From positions 186,001 through 250,000 of the forward strand of contig JABTUK010000002.1 of the NCBI GenBank assembly GCA_015075405.1: a stretch of DNA of 64,000 nt. Reading direction: 5' to 3'. This DNA comes from Anaerolineales bacterium (GTDB lineage: Bacteria; Chloroflexota; Anaerolineae; 4572-78; J111). The notes below the pieces were generated by a model. That model was given only the letters and a program-made list of their open reading frames with translations, ran no database searches and was not told where the DNA came from. The translations under genes were made by a program, and so were the position numbers. Below are positions 42,174-49,852 of this stretch, piece after piece (the stretch's first letter is position 1; each line of letters opens with the position of its first letter).

Positions 42174-43169
42174 ATGCTTGGACAAGTTAAAGTAGAAAAT
42201 CTCAGCAAAACATATTTCACCCGGCAGCGCCAGGGGTTGTTCAAGTCTCAGAAAAAATCAGTCGAGGCGCTTAAAAATATCTCGCTGGAAATACAACCCG
42301 GCGAGATTTTTGGTTTGCTTGGCCCTAATGGCGCAGGCAAAACCACCCTGATTAAGTGCCTGACCACGCTGCTGCTGCCCTCTGGCGGGGCAGCCTGGAT
42401 CAACGGCTACCGGCTGACCGAGCAGGACAATTTGATCCGGGCCAGCGTTGGTTGTATGCTGATGGGTGAGCGGGGGCTATATTGGAAGCTGACCGGGCGC
42501 GAAAATCTGCTTTTTTTTGGAGCGCTGTATCATCTGGAGCGGGCGGAGGCCCGCCGCCGAACGGATGAGATTATCGAACGGCTGAACCTCACCCCCATTG
42601 CCGACCGCACCGTTGAAACCTACTCCTCCGGCCAAAAGATGAAGCTGGCCTTTGCCAAGGCCCTCATCAACGATGCCCCCCTTTTGATTTTGGATGAACC
42701 GACCAATACCCTCGATTTACCGTCCGCCCATGAACTGCGGGCAGTCGTCCGAGAATTGAACCAGTCTGGTAAAACAATTATTTACACCACCCACATTATG
42801 ACCGAAGCGGAAACACTGTGTGAGCGCGTGGCCATTATTGATCGGGGGGAAGTGCTGGCACTGGGCACGGTAACCGATTTGAAAGCCTCGCTTGGCCGAG
42901 AGGAAGTTATCCACATTGAAGGGGTCATTTCGGCAGAGGCCAGCCAGGTGGTGCAAACGCTGCCGGGGGTGACTCAGGCGGTGCGAGCCGCCATAGATGG
43001 ACGAACCCAATTGACAGTAGTAGCCCAAAATCAACAATTGTTGCTGCCCCATTTAATTGAAACACTGACAGCCCATCAAGCTGTCATCCAGAAAATTGTC
43101 CCGCAGGAAGTGACCCTGGAAGACGTTTTTATTGCCCGCACCGGGCGCACCCTGGCCGATGATACATGA
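42174..43169 (+). CDS. ABC-2-type exporter ATP-binding protein
   Basis: About 331 residues. Walker A GLLGPNGAGKTTLIK, signature YSSGQKMKLAFAKAL, Walker B LLILDEPTNTLD and the switch His in IYTTHIMTEAE are visible. The C-terminal ~100 residues are the DUF4162-like domain of NatA-type exporters. In-frame codons upstream to 42135 overlap the isochorismatase gene; ATG 42174 is preferred since MLGQVKVENLSK fits. Two permease genes follow, so this energises a heterodimeric exporter of unknown substrate. Confidence 0.9.
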   Translation: MLGQVKVENLSKTYFTRQRQGLFKSQKKSVEALKNISLEIQPGEIFGLLGPNGAGKTTLIKCLTTLLLPSGGAAWINGYRLTEQDNLIRASVGCMLMGERGLYWKLTGRENLLFFGALYHLERAEARRRTDEIIERLNLTPIADRTVETYSSGQKMKLAFAKALINDAPLLILDEPTNTLDLPSAHELRAVVRELNQSGKTIIYTTHIMTEAETLCERVAIIDRGEVLALGTVTDLKASLGREEVIHIEGVISAEASQVVQTLPGVTQAVRAAIDGRTQLTVVAQNQQLLLPHLIETLTAHQAVIQKIVPQEVTLEDVFIARTGRTLADDT

Positions 43170-43188
43170 GGGGAGTGAAGATAGAGGA

Positions 43189-43287
43189 TCAGTAGATCCA
43201 ATTTTCCGAGGACGCGAAGCGGGCACGCCTACGTGCCGAACACCACCGCACGTGGGCGTGCTGGCTCCTCAAATTTGGATCCACTGA
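43189..43287. repeat. 99-bp MITE-like repeat, copy B
   Basis: Ends TCAGTAGATCCAATTTTCCG and the complement of TCAGTGGATCCAAATTTGAG. The interior includes CGCACGTGGGCGTG, and the hairpin is better paired than in copy A (11961-12059). Confidence 0.85.
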
Positions 43288-43366
43288 GGATAAAAGATGG
43301 GGGATAGAGGATAGAAGACAAAAGCTATCTTCTCTATCTTCTATTCTCTATCCTCTATTCTTACTC
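43288..43366. repeat. GGATAGAGGATAGAAGA-word hairpin
   Basis: The left arm has GGGGGATAGAGGATAGAAGA, the right arm TATCTTCTATTCTCTATCCTC. It follows MITE copy B and precedes the RBS CTGGAGG of the permease gene. Confidence 0.88.
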
Positions 43367-43383
43367 ACAGGCTGGAGGAATAA

Positions 43384-44226
43384 ATGATAAGTCTATCGCT
43401 TCACCGTAACATTTCCGCCGCGCTGGCCGAAACCTGGCTGCGGCTGCTCAGCGTTAGCCGTTACCCCGGCGAGTTATTCATCGAACTCCTCGTCCCTACG
43501 GTTCTGGCTTCGATGCCCATCCTGTTGGGGCAAGCGGCCGCCGGCCCCGCTGCCGCCGCTAATTTTGCGGCCAAGACCGGCACTACCAATTATGTCGCTT
43601 ATTTATTGATTGGCTCCAACGTTTTTACTCTGGTCACGCGGGCTTTTTGGGATATCGCTTATTGGCTGCGTTTTGAACAAGAGATTGGCACGTTGGAGGC
43701 TGTCTGTTTGACCCCCACCGGCCGGTTGACTTTGGCTAGCGGTGTGGCTATTTACAGTGCTATTCGGGGTTTGCTGACAACCAGCCTGGCCTATGTGCTG
43801 GGCTGCCTGGTTTTCTTGGTTAATCCGTTTCAAGGGGATGTGCTGCTGGCGCTGGCCTTTATTTGGGTGGGTTTGATCCCGCTGTACGGGTTGGCTTTTT
43901 TGTTCGGCGCGCTGGTCCTCAAAGTCAAAGAGACTAATGCCCTGATCGGGCTGATGCAGTGGCTGGTCAGTTTTTTGATGGGCATCTTCTTTCCGGTGGC
44001 AGTGCTGCCACCGCTGGTCAGAGCCGTGGCGCTGGCCTTTCCCCCTACCTGGATGGTCAATGGGGTGCGCTCGGCGCTGCTGGGGGTAGGCTTCTTTTTT
44101 GAAACGTGGTATCTGGATTTGGCGATGCTTGGCGTTTTTTTGCTATTTGTCCCGTTGTTTGCCAGGGAAGTTTTTCGGCGGGTAGAATACGGGTTACGGC
44201 GCAATCAAGGTGTGGGCGAGTTTTGA
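43384..44226 (+). CDS. ABC-2-type exporter permease 1
   Basis: A 280-residue membrane protein with six helices in the ABC-2 (DrrB/NatB-like) pattern, including YVAYLLIGSNVFTLVTRAFWDIAYWLRFEQEIGTLEAVCLTPT and the last transmembrane pairs. CAGGCTGGAGGAATAA precedes ATG 43384. It pairs with the next permease. Confidence 0.87.
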   Translation: MISLSLHRNISAALAETWLRLLSVSRYPGELFIELLVPTVLASMPILLGQAAAGPAAAANFAAKTGTTNYVAYLLIGSNVFTLVTRAFWDIAYWLRFEQEIGTLEAVCLTPTGRLTLASGVAIYSAIRGLLTTSLAYVLGCLVFLVNPFQGDVLLALAFIWVGLIPLYGLAFLFGALVLKVKETNALIGLMQWLVSFLMGIFFPVAVLPPLVRAVALAFPPTWMVNGVRSALLGVGFFFETWYLDLAMLGVFLLFVPLFAREVFRRVEYGLRRNQGVGEF

Positions 44227-44239
44227 GGCGAGGGGGGCG

Positions 44240-45091
44240 ATGAGGCGAAGCGGCGAAGCTTGGGTTAGTCTCAAGGTCTGGCTGAATGCCTGGAGAGTGA
44301 TGTCGCTCAAGGAGTTAACAATCATGACTCGCTACCCGCTGGAGTTTGTAGCCAGTTTTGGCCAGGTTTTTCTGGTTATTACCATTATGACCCTGGCCAG
44401 CTCGATGTTCACCCCGGCCGATATTCCGGCAAAGTACGTGAGCCTGGGTGGGGGGTTGGTGATGTATGGTTTTATTATCTTTATTTTTTTAAACGAAACC
44501 CTCTGGACAATTGGCTACAATATCCGCCGTGAGCAAAAACAGGGCACCCTGGAACAACTTTATCTGAGTCCGGCCCCTAAATCGGCCAGCCTCGTCTCGC
44601 GGGTCACCGTTACCCTGGTCTGGACCGGACTGCTCTCGTTGGCTTCGTTCTGGCTGGTCAGCGTTATCACTGGACGAGTGCCTGTCTACAATTTACCGTT
44701 GGGGTTGCTGATTTTGGTCTTAAGTCTGTCTGGTACGTTTGGCGTCGGTTTTGCTTTTGCGGCTCTGACTCTACGGGTCCGCGAGACGGCTCAAACCATC
44801 GCCAACTTTTTACAAATCTCCTTTATTATTCTGTGCGCGCCCTTTTTTCCCTTTTCGGTGCTGCCTACCGGCGTTCAGATAATCTCGCGGTTACTTCCCC
44901 TCTCCTACAGCGTGGACGCCCTGCGTTCTACTCTGCTGGACTACCCCCCCGGCTTCCCCGAACTGGCCCCTCTTGAGGTAGAACTGGTCATTGTCACCGT
45001 TTTTGGCCTGCTGATGCCCTGGCTTGGTTTCTGGCTCTATCGCCGGGAAGAAGACCGTGCCCGGCAAAGTGGCAGTCTGTCGGAGTATTAA
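44240..45091 (+). CDS. ABC-2-type exporter permease 2
   Basis: A 283-residue paralog-like permease, six helices, with NETLWTIGYNIRREQKQGTLEQLYLSP matching the same motif in permease 1. ATG 44240 follows GGGGGG; an earlier ATG at 44210 overlaps permease 1 and is less likely. The first residues (MRRSGEA) are encoded by GAGGCGA-type words shared with the hairpins at 8329 and 41228. Confidence 0.86.
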   Translation: MRRSGEAWVSLKVWLNAWRVMSLKELTIMTRYPLEFVASFGQVFLVITIMTLASSMFTPADIPAKYVSLGGGLVMYGFIIFIFLNETLWTIGYNIRREQKQGTLEQLYLSPAPKSASLVSRVTVTLVWTGLLSLASFWLVSVITGRVPVYNLPLGLLILVLSLSGTFGVGFAFAALTLRVRETAQTIANFLQISFIILCAPFFPFSVLPTGVQIISRLLPLSYSVDALRSTLLDYPPGFPELAPLEVELVIVTVFGLLMPWLGFWLYRREEDRARQSGSLSEY

Positions 45092-45101
45092 TCCGGCCTA
45101 A

Positions 45102-45257
45102 AAAAAGCCCTTTCGGTAACTACTCACCGCACCCTTCGATACGGCCTTCGGCCTACTCAGGATGCGGTGAGTAGCAGCCTGAGTAGCTCGAAGCGAAGAG
45201 CGTATCGAAGGGTGCTATTTGATGAGTAGTTATGCTTCCAAATTTAAAGGGCTTTTC
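45102..45257. terminator. Large composite hairpin between convergent genes
   Basis: Outer arms AAAAAAGCCCTTT and AAAGGGCTTTTC form a bidirectional terminator-like stem. Inside, TAACTACTCACCGCACCCTTCGATACG pairs with its complement CGTATCGAAGGGTGC..GAGTAGTTA and another GCGGTGAGTAG unit is nested. It separates the end of permease 2 (+) from the end of the dsrE gene (-). Confidence 0.75.
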
Positions 45258-45260
45258 TGA

Positions 45261-45617
45261 TTAAAGCGTAACCACTTTACCGGCCCGCCACTGAGCCTCG
45301 ATGACGTCGGTCATCCCGCCGATGACCCCTACCTGTACCCGCTCCTCCAGGCCGAAATACTCCAGGCAGGTACGACAAATAATCAGATGCACCCCTTTAG
45401 CCTCGAGGGATTTGAGTTGCTCCAGGACGGGAGAGCCTTCGACCACCAACTTGACCCCGTCGGTGTAAAAGCAAATAGCCGCAGGCAGGGTCTCACTTTC
45501 GATCAGTAAGCGTAGATAAACGCCCATCAACTTATGCTGCAATTCGATGGTGGCGCTGCCCATGCCATCGTGAGTAATCAGCAGTACCACCGACTGATTG
45601 ATTGTATTTTCTGTCAT
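45261..45617 (-). CDS. DsrE/YedF-C-type protein (paralog 1)
   Basis: A 118-residue DsrE-family protein close to the C-terminal domain of YedF, a TusA–DsrE fusion linked to sulfur and selenium metabolism. Visible: LLITHDGMGSATIELQHKLM, CFYTDGVKLVVEGSPVLEQL and the conserved Cys pair in IICRTCLEYFGL. ATG 45617 with GGGGTGAG upstream is chosen over GTG 45629. A close paralog (over half of residues identical by eye) is at 53330. It follows the DUF169 gene, likely in one operon. Confidence 0.87.
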   Translation of the reverse strand: MTENTINQSVVLLITHDGMGSATIELQHKLMGVYLRLLIESETLPAAICFYTDGVKLVVEGSPVLEQLKSLEAKGVHLIICRTCLEYFGLEERVQVGVIGGMTDVIEAQWRAGKVVTL

Positions 45618-45647
45618 AGCTGGTCTCACCCCTAAAAATTACCCGGC

Positions 45648-46367
45648 TCAGGCAAAACGGGCCAAATCCTTGTTGGCGTAGGCCCCCACAGCCGCGTTGG
45701 CCTGGCGGCGGGCCTCCAGCTTATCTACCACCTCGGCCAGACGAGTGGCCGGAATGGTGCAGGTCATCTCATGGGGCGACATGCCGGTGCGGATGCGGCT
45801 GAGCATGCAGCCGGTGCTCATAGCAATTTTATTTTGCTCCTTGGCCATCGGAATAATGTGGCACTGCGGCTTACCGACCACGTCCATCCCGCTGAAGGCA
45901 TCGAGCATGACCATGCCCTGAAAAGCATTGAGCCGCAGCAGGACCACATCCGGGTCAGCCGGTGTATCGGCCAGTGGACCGTAAACTACGTAATCGTGCT
46001 TATCTTGAACTACCGGCAGCTGCATTGCTTCTTCTGGCGTTACCCACTCTGCCTCCAAAATCCCTTGCACATCCTCATTCGCCATCACTTCTTCCAGCTT
46101 TTTCAAGCCGTGGGTGACGCTGCCGACGCTGCAATTGTAGTGGTCAGCCGGCACGGTGCTGAAAGTTTGATCAGCCGCTTTAATCCAAAAAACGCAGCCG
46201 GCAGGAACCTTGCCGGTGCGCCCGTCGCCGCTGGGTTCTGGCATCTCCCCCTCAAACCGAGGCGCGGCCGGCGCTTCATGGGTAAAGGTAATGGCGATGG
46301 GCGTGTGTTGCAGCCCCAACGCCTTTGCCAACTCGTTGGCTAAAGTTCCCCAATTTTGTGCAGTCAT
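45648..46367 (-). CDS. DUF169-family protein
   Basis: A 239-residue protein of the DUF169 (ArCR/uncharacterised) family. It has ALGLQHTPIAITFTHEAP, FWIKAADQTFSTVPADHYNCSVGSVTHG and CHIIPMAKEQNKIAMSTGCMLSRIRTGMSPHEMTCTIPATRL, with several conserved Cys. The role is unknown; members often sit beside metal or sulfur genes. It lies between larC and dsrE on the same strand. Confidence 0.85.
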   Translation of the reverse strand: MTAQNWGTLANELAKALGLQHTPIAITFTHEAPAAPRFEGEMPEPSGDGRTGKVPAGCVFWIKAADQTFSTVPADHYNCSVGSVTHGLKKLEEVMANEDVQGILEAEWVTPEEAMQLPVVQDKHDYVVYGPLADTPADPDVVLLRLNAFQGMVMLDAFSGMDVVGKPQCHIIPMAKEQNKIAMSTGCMLSRIRTGMSPHEMTCTIPATRLAEVVDKLEARRQANAAVGAYANKDLARFA

Positions 46368-46614
46368 TAAATACCTTCCTGTGCGATTAGTGAAGATTTA
46401 GGCGGCTCGATGCTGCCTTAGAGCCATATTTTACTTTAAGAGAGATATGCAATCAAATATGGCTTGAATAAAAGGATATTCCGATGGCGATTATCAGGGT
46501 TTGAAATGTCTTTAACCTGTGTGGTTTTTTATTTGGCTGTCAACATAACCGAAAGGTTGTTGAAAGAGTAAAAAACAGTACTTTAGCTCAAACAACAGGA
46601 GTGTAAGACTTTAG
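46368..46614. other. Spacer between larC and DUF169 genes
   Basis: No gene. It contains an inverted repeat AGCCATATTT (46422 region) with AAATATGGCTT (to about 46466) and a small AACATAACC/GGTTGTT stem; either may be an operator or a terminator. Confidence 0.4.
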
Positions 46615-47433
46615 TTACTCTGGTGGCTGTGTCTTGGCCTGTCCCAGATAGACCCGCAGGGCATTGGGAATTTCCCGATCCCGGCTGCCAGCGCCGTAGC
46701 CGGTCACTTGGATGACCATAGCTGGCAGGGGGCCAAACTGTTGTGCCAGAGTGGTGATGATCGCCGCCCCGGTCGGGGTGACCAATTCACCCTTAACCGC
46801 GCTGCTGTAGACTGGGACTCCGGCGATCAGATTGACCGTGGCCGGAGCCGGAACAGGGAACAGGCCATGGGCGCAACGGACAAAGCCGGAACCTAGATGC
46901 AGAGGCGATGCATAAATTCGTTCCAGCCCCAGTTGTTCCAGGCCAATCGCCGCGCCGACAATATCCACAATGGCGTCAATTCCACCCACCTCGTGGAAAT
47001 GAACCTGCTTCAATGAGATGCCATGCACACGGGCTTCGGCCTGGCCCAGGCGAGTAAAAATCTGACAGGCGGTAGATTTAACCGCAGCGGAGAGGTGGCT
47101 GTCTTGGATGAGCCTGATAATCTCTGTCAGCGAACGATGGGGATGGGAGTGTTGAGAGTGGTTATGATGGTGATGAGTCTCAGCCGGCCGCTCAATCTCC
47201 TGAAATTCGGCATCGGCAAGGTACTCGTCCGTAGCGTCGGTCAGTATGACCTGAAAGTGAGTGGTCTGGATACCGCACTTCTCCACCCTGGATACCTGAA
47301 GCCGATAGCCCTCTAAAGGCAATTTGCACAGTTCATATTCCAAAACTGCCGGGTCAAGCCCCAGCTCAAGCAGCGCCCCGATCACCATGTCGCCGCTGAT
47401 CCCAGCAAAGCAATCAAAATAAGCTATCTTCAT
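46615..47433 (-). CDS. larC: LarC-like nickel insertion protein, N-terminal part only
   Basis: A 272-residue protein matching the first two thirds of LarC (DUF111): MKIAYFDCFAGISGDMVIGALLELG, a His-rich stretch (THHHHNHSQHSHPHRSL), LKQVHFHEVGGIDAIVDIVGAAIGL and GTPVYSS-like LVTPTGAAIITTLA. Full LarC is about 400 residues and inserts nickel into the pincer cofactor. The C-terminal domain (LarC2) is missing, and no open frame of the needed length exists before the DUF169 gene at 46367. So it ends as a LarC1-type protein. ATG 47433 is the likely start. Confidence 0.85.
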   Translation of the reverse strand: MKIAYFDCFAGISGDMVIGALLELGLDPAVLEYELCKLPLEGYRLQVSRVEKCGIQTTHFQVILTDATDEYLADAEFQEIERPAETHHHHNHSQHSHPHRSLTEIIRLIQDSHLSAAVKSTACQIFTRLGQAEARVHGISLKQVHFHEVGGIDAIVDIVGAAIGLEQLGLERIYASPLHLGSGFVRCAHGLFPVPAPATVNLIAGVPVYSSAVKGELVTPTGAAIITTLAQQFGPLPAMVIQVTGYGAGSRDREIPNALRVYLGQAKTQPPE

Positions 47434-47656
47434 TAACAACCCGATTCTCAGCCACTAGCTGGTCATTCGCGTTCAGAATTTGTTTCACAACTGGAAGAGT
47501 GGCCATTTTCTCCCCTCATTCATATTACTGCACTCCATTAATCCTAACTCTGCCGGTAGATTTCGGTTAGTTAAGCCTGAATCCGGCGAATGAGGTCATC
47601 AGACAATTGCTTTAATATTTTGCCAAGAAGCTACTGCGGTATATAATAACCAATAT

Positions 47657-47684
47657 GAGAATAATTGCAAATAATAATATTCTC
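47657..47684. promoter_or_regulatory. AT-rich inverted repeat with TTGCAAATAAT motif
   Basis: GAGAATA and TATTCTC bound a 28-bp imperfect palindrome containing TTGCAAATAAT. It lies between divergent larC and the anti-sigma-like gene. It resembles sites at 50868 and 62798, so it may be a shared metal-regulator operator. Confidence 0.4.
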
Positions 47685-47713
47685 AGAAATATTCACTAAA
47701 CCAATGGGGAAAG

Positions 47714-47974
47714 ATGAAAACCGAATTCACTCATCGCCAGGTTATAGCCTTACTGCCCAACTTTGCTCTGGGCGCTTTGGAGCCGGAAGAGATGCTGGCT
47801 GTAGACGCCTACCTCATTGAACATTACGAGCTATGGGTTTGGCTGTATCAAGTCGAGCAGATAGTGGCGTCACTAGCTTCTATCACCCCGTTCACCTCAT
47901 TACCTGGCCTGCCCAAAGCGGTATTGCTGGCGCGGGTGCGAGCCGATCTGGCGGAACGGAGACGCGCCCCCTGA
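47714..47974 (+). CDS. Anti-sigma-like N-terminal domain protein
   Basis: An 86-residue protein similar to the N-terminal part of RskA/ZAS-type anti-sigma factors (LLPNFALGALEPEEMLAVDAYLIEHYELW), without the CxxC zinc ligands and without a transmembrane segment. No sigma-factor gene is adjacent. The next gene, a membrane protein, starts 2 bases after its stop and may be its anchor. Function uncertain. Confidence 0.55.
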   Translation: MKTEFTHRQVIALLPNFALGALEPEEMLAVDAYLIEHYELWVWLYQVEQIVASLASITPFTSLPGLPKAVLLARVRADLAERRRAP

Positions 47975-47975
47975 G

Positions 47976-48434
47976 ATGATAGGTATAGGAGTCATTGGTT
48001 GGGGAATTGTCGCCACTGCGGTAATAGTGGCGTTTGTCGCCAAAGAAAATGGCGGCAGGTTTGGCAAAACACTGTCCGATCAAGCCATTTTTGCGGCAGT
48101 TATCGGCGCTTTCTACAGCCTGGCGCACGGGCTGGTGGGAGCGACTTGGGGAGCTATCGTCGGCGTAATGGTAGGAATGATTGTTGCTGGGGGAGACGAC
48201 CTAACAATGATAACGCTCTCCGGCGCAATCATCGGCAGCTACTTTGGGCCAATTTTTGTAGCCTTTATGCTGCTGCGTTATTATACTGCTGTTGAACCGG
48301 CGAGCGTGACCGATGCGCTTGTGGAAAGTGAACCGGCCCAATCCAGCCAGATATTGGATTATCATTTTCAGGGCGAAGTGAGGCTTCAACCGGAAGCGTC
48401 CAGAGCAAAGAGTTGGCGCATTGCCGAGATATAA
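47976..48434 (+). CDS. Membrane protein of unknown function
   Basis: A 152-residue protein with four hydrophobic segments, Gly-rich repeats (AFYSLAHGLVGATWGAIVGVMVGMIVAGG) and a hydrophilic C-terminal tail. It follows the anti-sigma-like gene by one base and its end overlaps the convergent hemA gene by 49 bases. Confidence 0.6.
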   Translation: MIGIGVIGWGIVATAVIVAFVAKENGGRFGKTLSDQAIFAAVIGAFYSLAHGLVGATWGAIVGVMVGMIVAGGDDLTMITLSGAIIGSYFGPIFVAFMLLRYYTAVEPASVTDALVESEPAQSSQILDYHFQGEVRLQPEASRAKSWRIAEI

Positions 48435-49672
48435 GCTGCGCCATTTCCGTTGGCCGTTTCCTTTTTTAAACATAAAGTTGGTTCATGCAGAATTTTATTG
48501 ACCAGCCGGTGACTCATCATTGCCACCAACTCCTGCTCACGCTCATTCAGCACCATTCGATTGAAAAGACGGCTTAATTCAATTTCACGCCACTGCTCGG
48601 CCCGCTGGCGTAAAGCAGCAATTGTGGCGACAGCATCCAGTGACGAAAACCAGTTGAGGAATTGAGCCAGTTCGGCCTCGATAATGGCCTGAACCAGCGG
48701 AACTTCTGCCTGGCGCTCCCGCAGATTGTGCTCAGCCTGGCCCAGAAGGTCATCAATATCGTATAAACGCACGTTGGGTATTTGAACAACATCAGGGTCA
48801 ACATCGCGGGGGACAGCAATATCAAGGATCAACAAGGGACGTTCCGGGCGAGCTGCCAACACCGTGGCCAACAGTGTTGGGTTGAGAATGGTGTGGGGTG
48901 CGCCGGTCGAGGTCAGCACAATATCCGCCTCCTCAAGAGCCACAGCGAGCTGCTGAAAGCTGACCGCCCGACCTCCCCAGGTTTGGGCCAGTGGGAGAGC
49001 GTGTTCATAGGTACGGTTAGTCACAACAATGTTTGAAACACCCCGTTTGAGCAGCGCCCTGGCCGCCATCGCGCCCATTTCCCCTGCGCCAATTAACAAC
49101 ACTCGTTTTGACGATAAATCGCCCAATAACTGCCCGGCCAGGTTGGCTGCCACCGAGCTAACGGAAGCCGGGTTCATGCCAATAGCCGTTTCGGTGCGCA
49201 CGCGCTTGCCCGTATGGATCGCCGCCCGAAATAGAGCCGACAAGACCGTGCCCGCTGTTCCTTGAGCCAAAGCCGCTTCATAAGCCTGGGTAATCTGGCC
49301 CAAAATTTGCGGTTCACCCAAAATCATAGAATCCAAACCTGCTGCTACCCGGAACAGATGGCTCACCGCTTCTTTATTCTGACAAAGGTAGAGATATTTT
49401 GAAATGAGTCCTTCGGCCAGTCCACTCGATTGGCTCAGAAAATTGACTATCGCTCTGGCGGCAACATCTACCTGGCCTACCCCCGCGTAAATTTCCAGGC
49501 GATTGCAGGTGGAAAGAATAACTCCTTCATGCACCTCAGCCAGATGAGCCTGGGAGTGTGTGGCATCAAAATGAGTCAGGGCAGAACGCAGCGTAGCCGG
49601 AGTAAAGGCAAGTTTCTCTCTTATTTCAACAGGAGCCGTTTTATGACTCAGCCCCATGAGTAAAATGTTCAT
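48386..49672 (-). CDS. hemA: Glutamyl-tRNA reductase
   Basis: A 428-residue enzyme that reduces glutamyl-tRNA to glutamate-1-semialdehyde, first step of C5 heme synthesis. Catalytic Cys is in VILSTCNRLEIYAG. The NADPH-binding domain has VLLIGAGEMGAMAARAL, and the C-terminal dimerisation domain follows (MSHRLVNKILHEP). Start MNILLMGLSHKTAPVEIRE is typical. It lies downstream of an exported truncated hemoglobin gene, separated by a terminator. No other heme genes are adjacent. Confidence 0.95.
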   Translation of the reverse strand: MNILLMGLSHKTAPVEIREKLAFTPATLRSALTHFDATHSQAHLAEVHEGVILSTCNRLEIYAGVGQVDVAARAIVNFLSQSSGLAEGLISKYLYLCQNKEAVSHLFRVAAGLDSMILGEPQILGQITQAYEAALAQGTAGTVLSALFRAAIHTGKRVRTETAIGMNPASVSSVAANLAGQLLGDLSSKRVLLIGAGEMGAMAARALLKRGVSNIVVTNRTYEHALPLAQTWGGRAVSFQQLAVALEEADIVLTSTGAPHTILNPTLLATVLAARPERPLLILDIAVPRDVDPDVVQIPNVRLYDIDDLLGQAEHNLRERQAEVPLVQAIIEAELAQFLNWFSSLDAVATIAALRQRAEQWREIELSRLFNRMVLNEREQELVAMMSHRLVNKILHEPTLCLKKETANGNGAAYISAMRQLFALDASG

Positions 49673-49689
49673 CCCTAATTCGCCTCATT

Positions 49690-49728
49690 AAAAAAGGCGC
49701 TCTTCAAGTCGGCAAGAGCGCCTTTTTT
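49690..49728. terminator. Bidirectional intrinsic terminator between globin gene and hemA
   Basis: A 9-bp stem GGCGCTCTT/AAGAGCGCC with a 9-nt loop, flanked by a run of six A upstream and six T downstream, so it can work on either strand. On the minus strand it ends the globin transcript before hemA. Confidence 0.9.
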
Positions 49729-49775
49729 ATTGTAAGATTAGAACAAACCCTGGGAATGAGAATTAATTAACTTAC

Positions 49776-49814
49776 CCAATCTCGTTCCCAAACTGAGTTT
49801 GGGAACGAGATTGG
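49776..49814. repeat. Palindromic CGTTCCCAAACT hairpin, copy 2
   Basis: Perfect 18-bp arms (beginning CCAATCTCGTTCCC) around a 3-base loop. The core is shared with the hairpin at 29971-30011. Confidence 0.88.
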
Positions 49815-49852
49815 CCGGGAAGTTATTTAGTCCGCATTCCTGGTTAAGTAAA

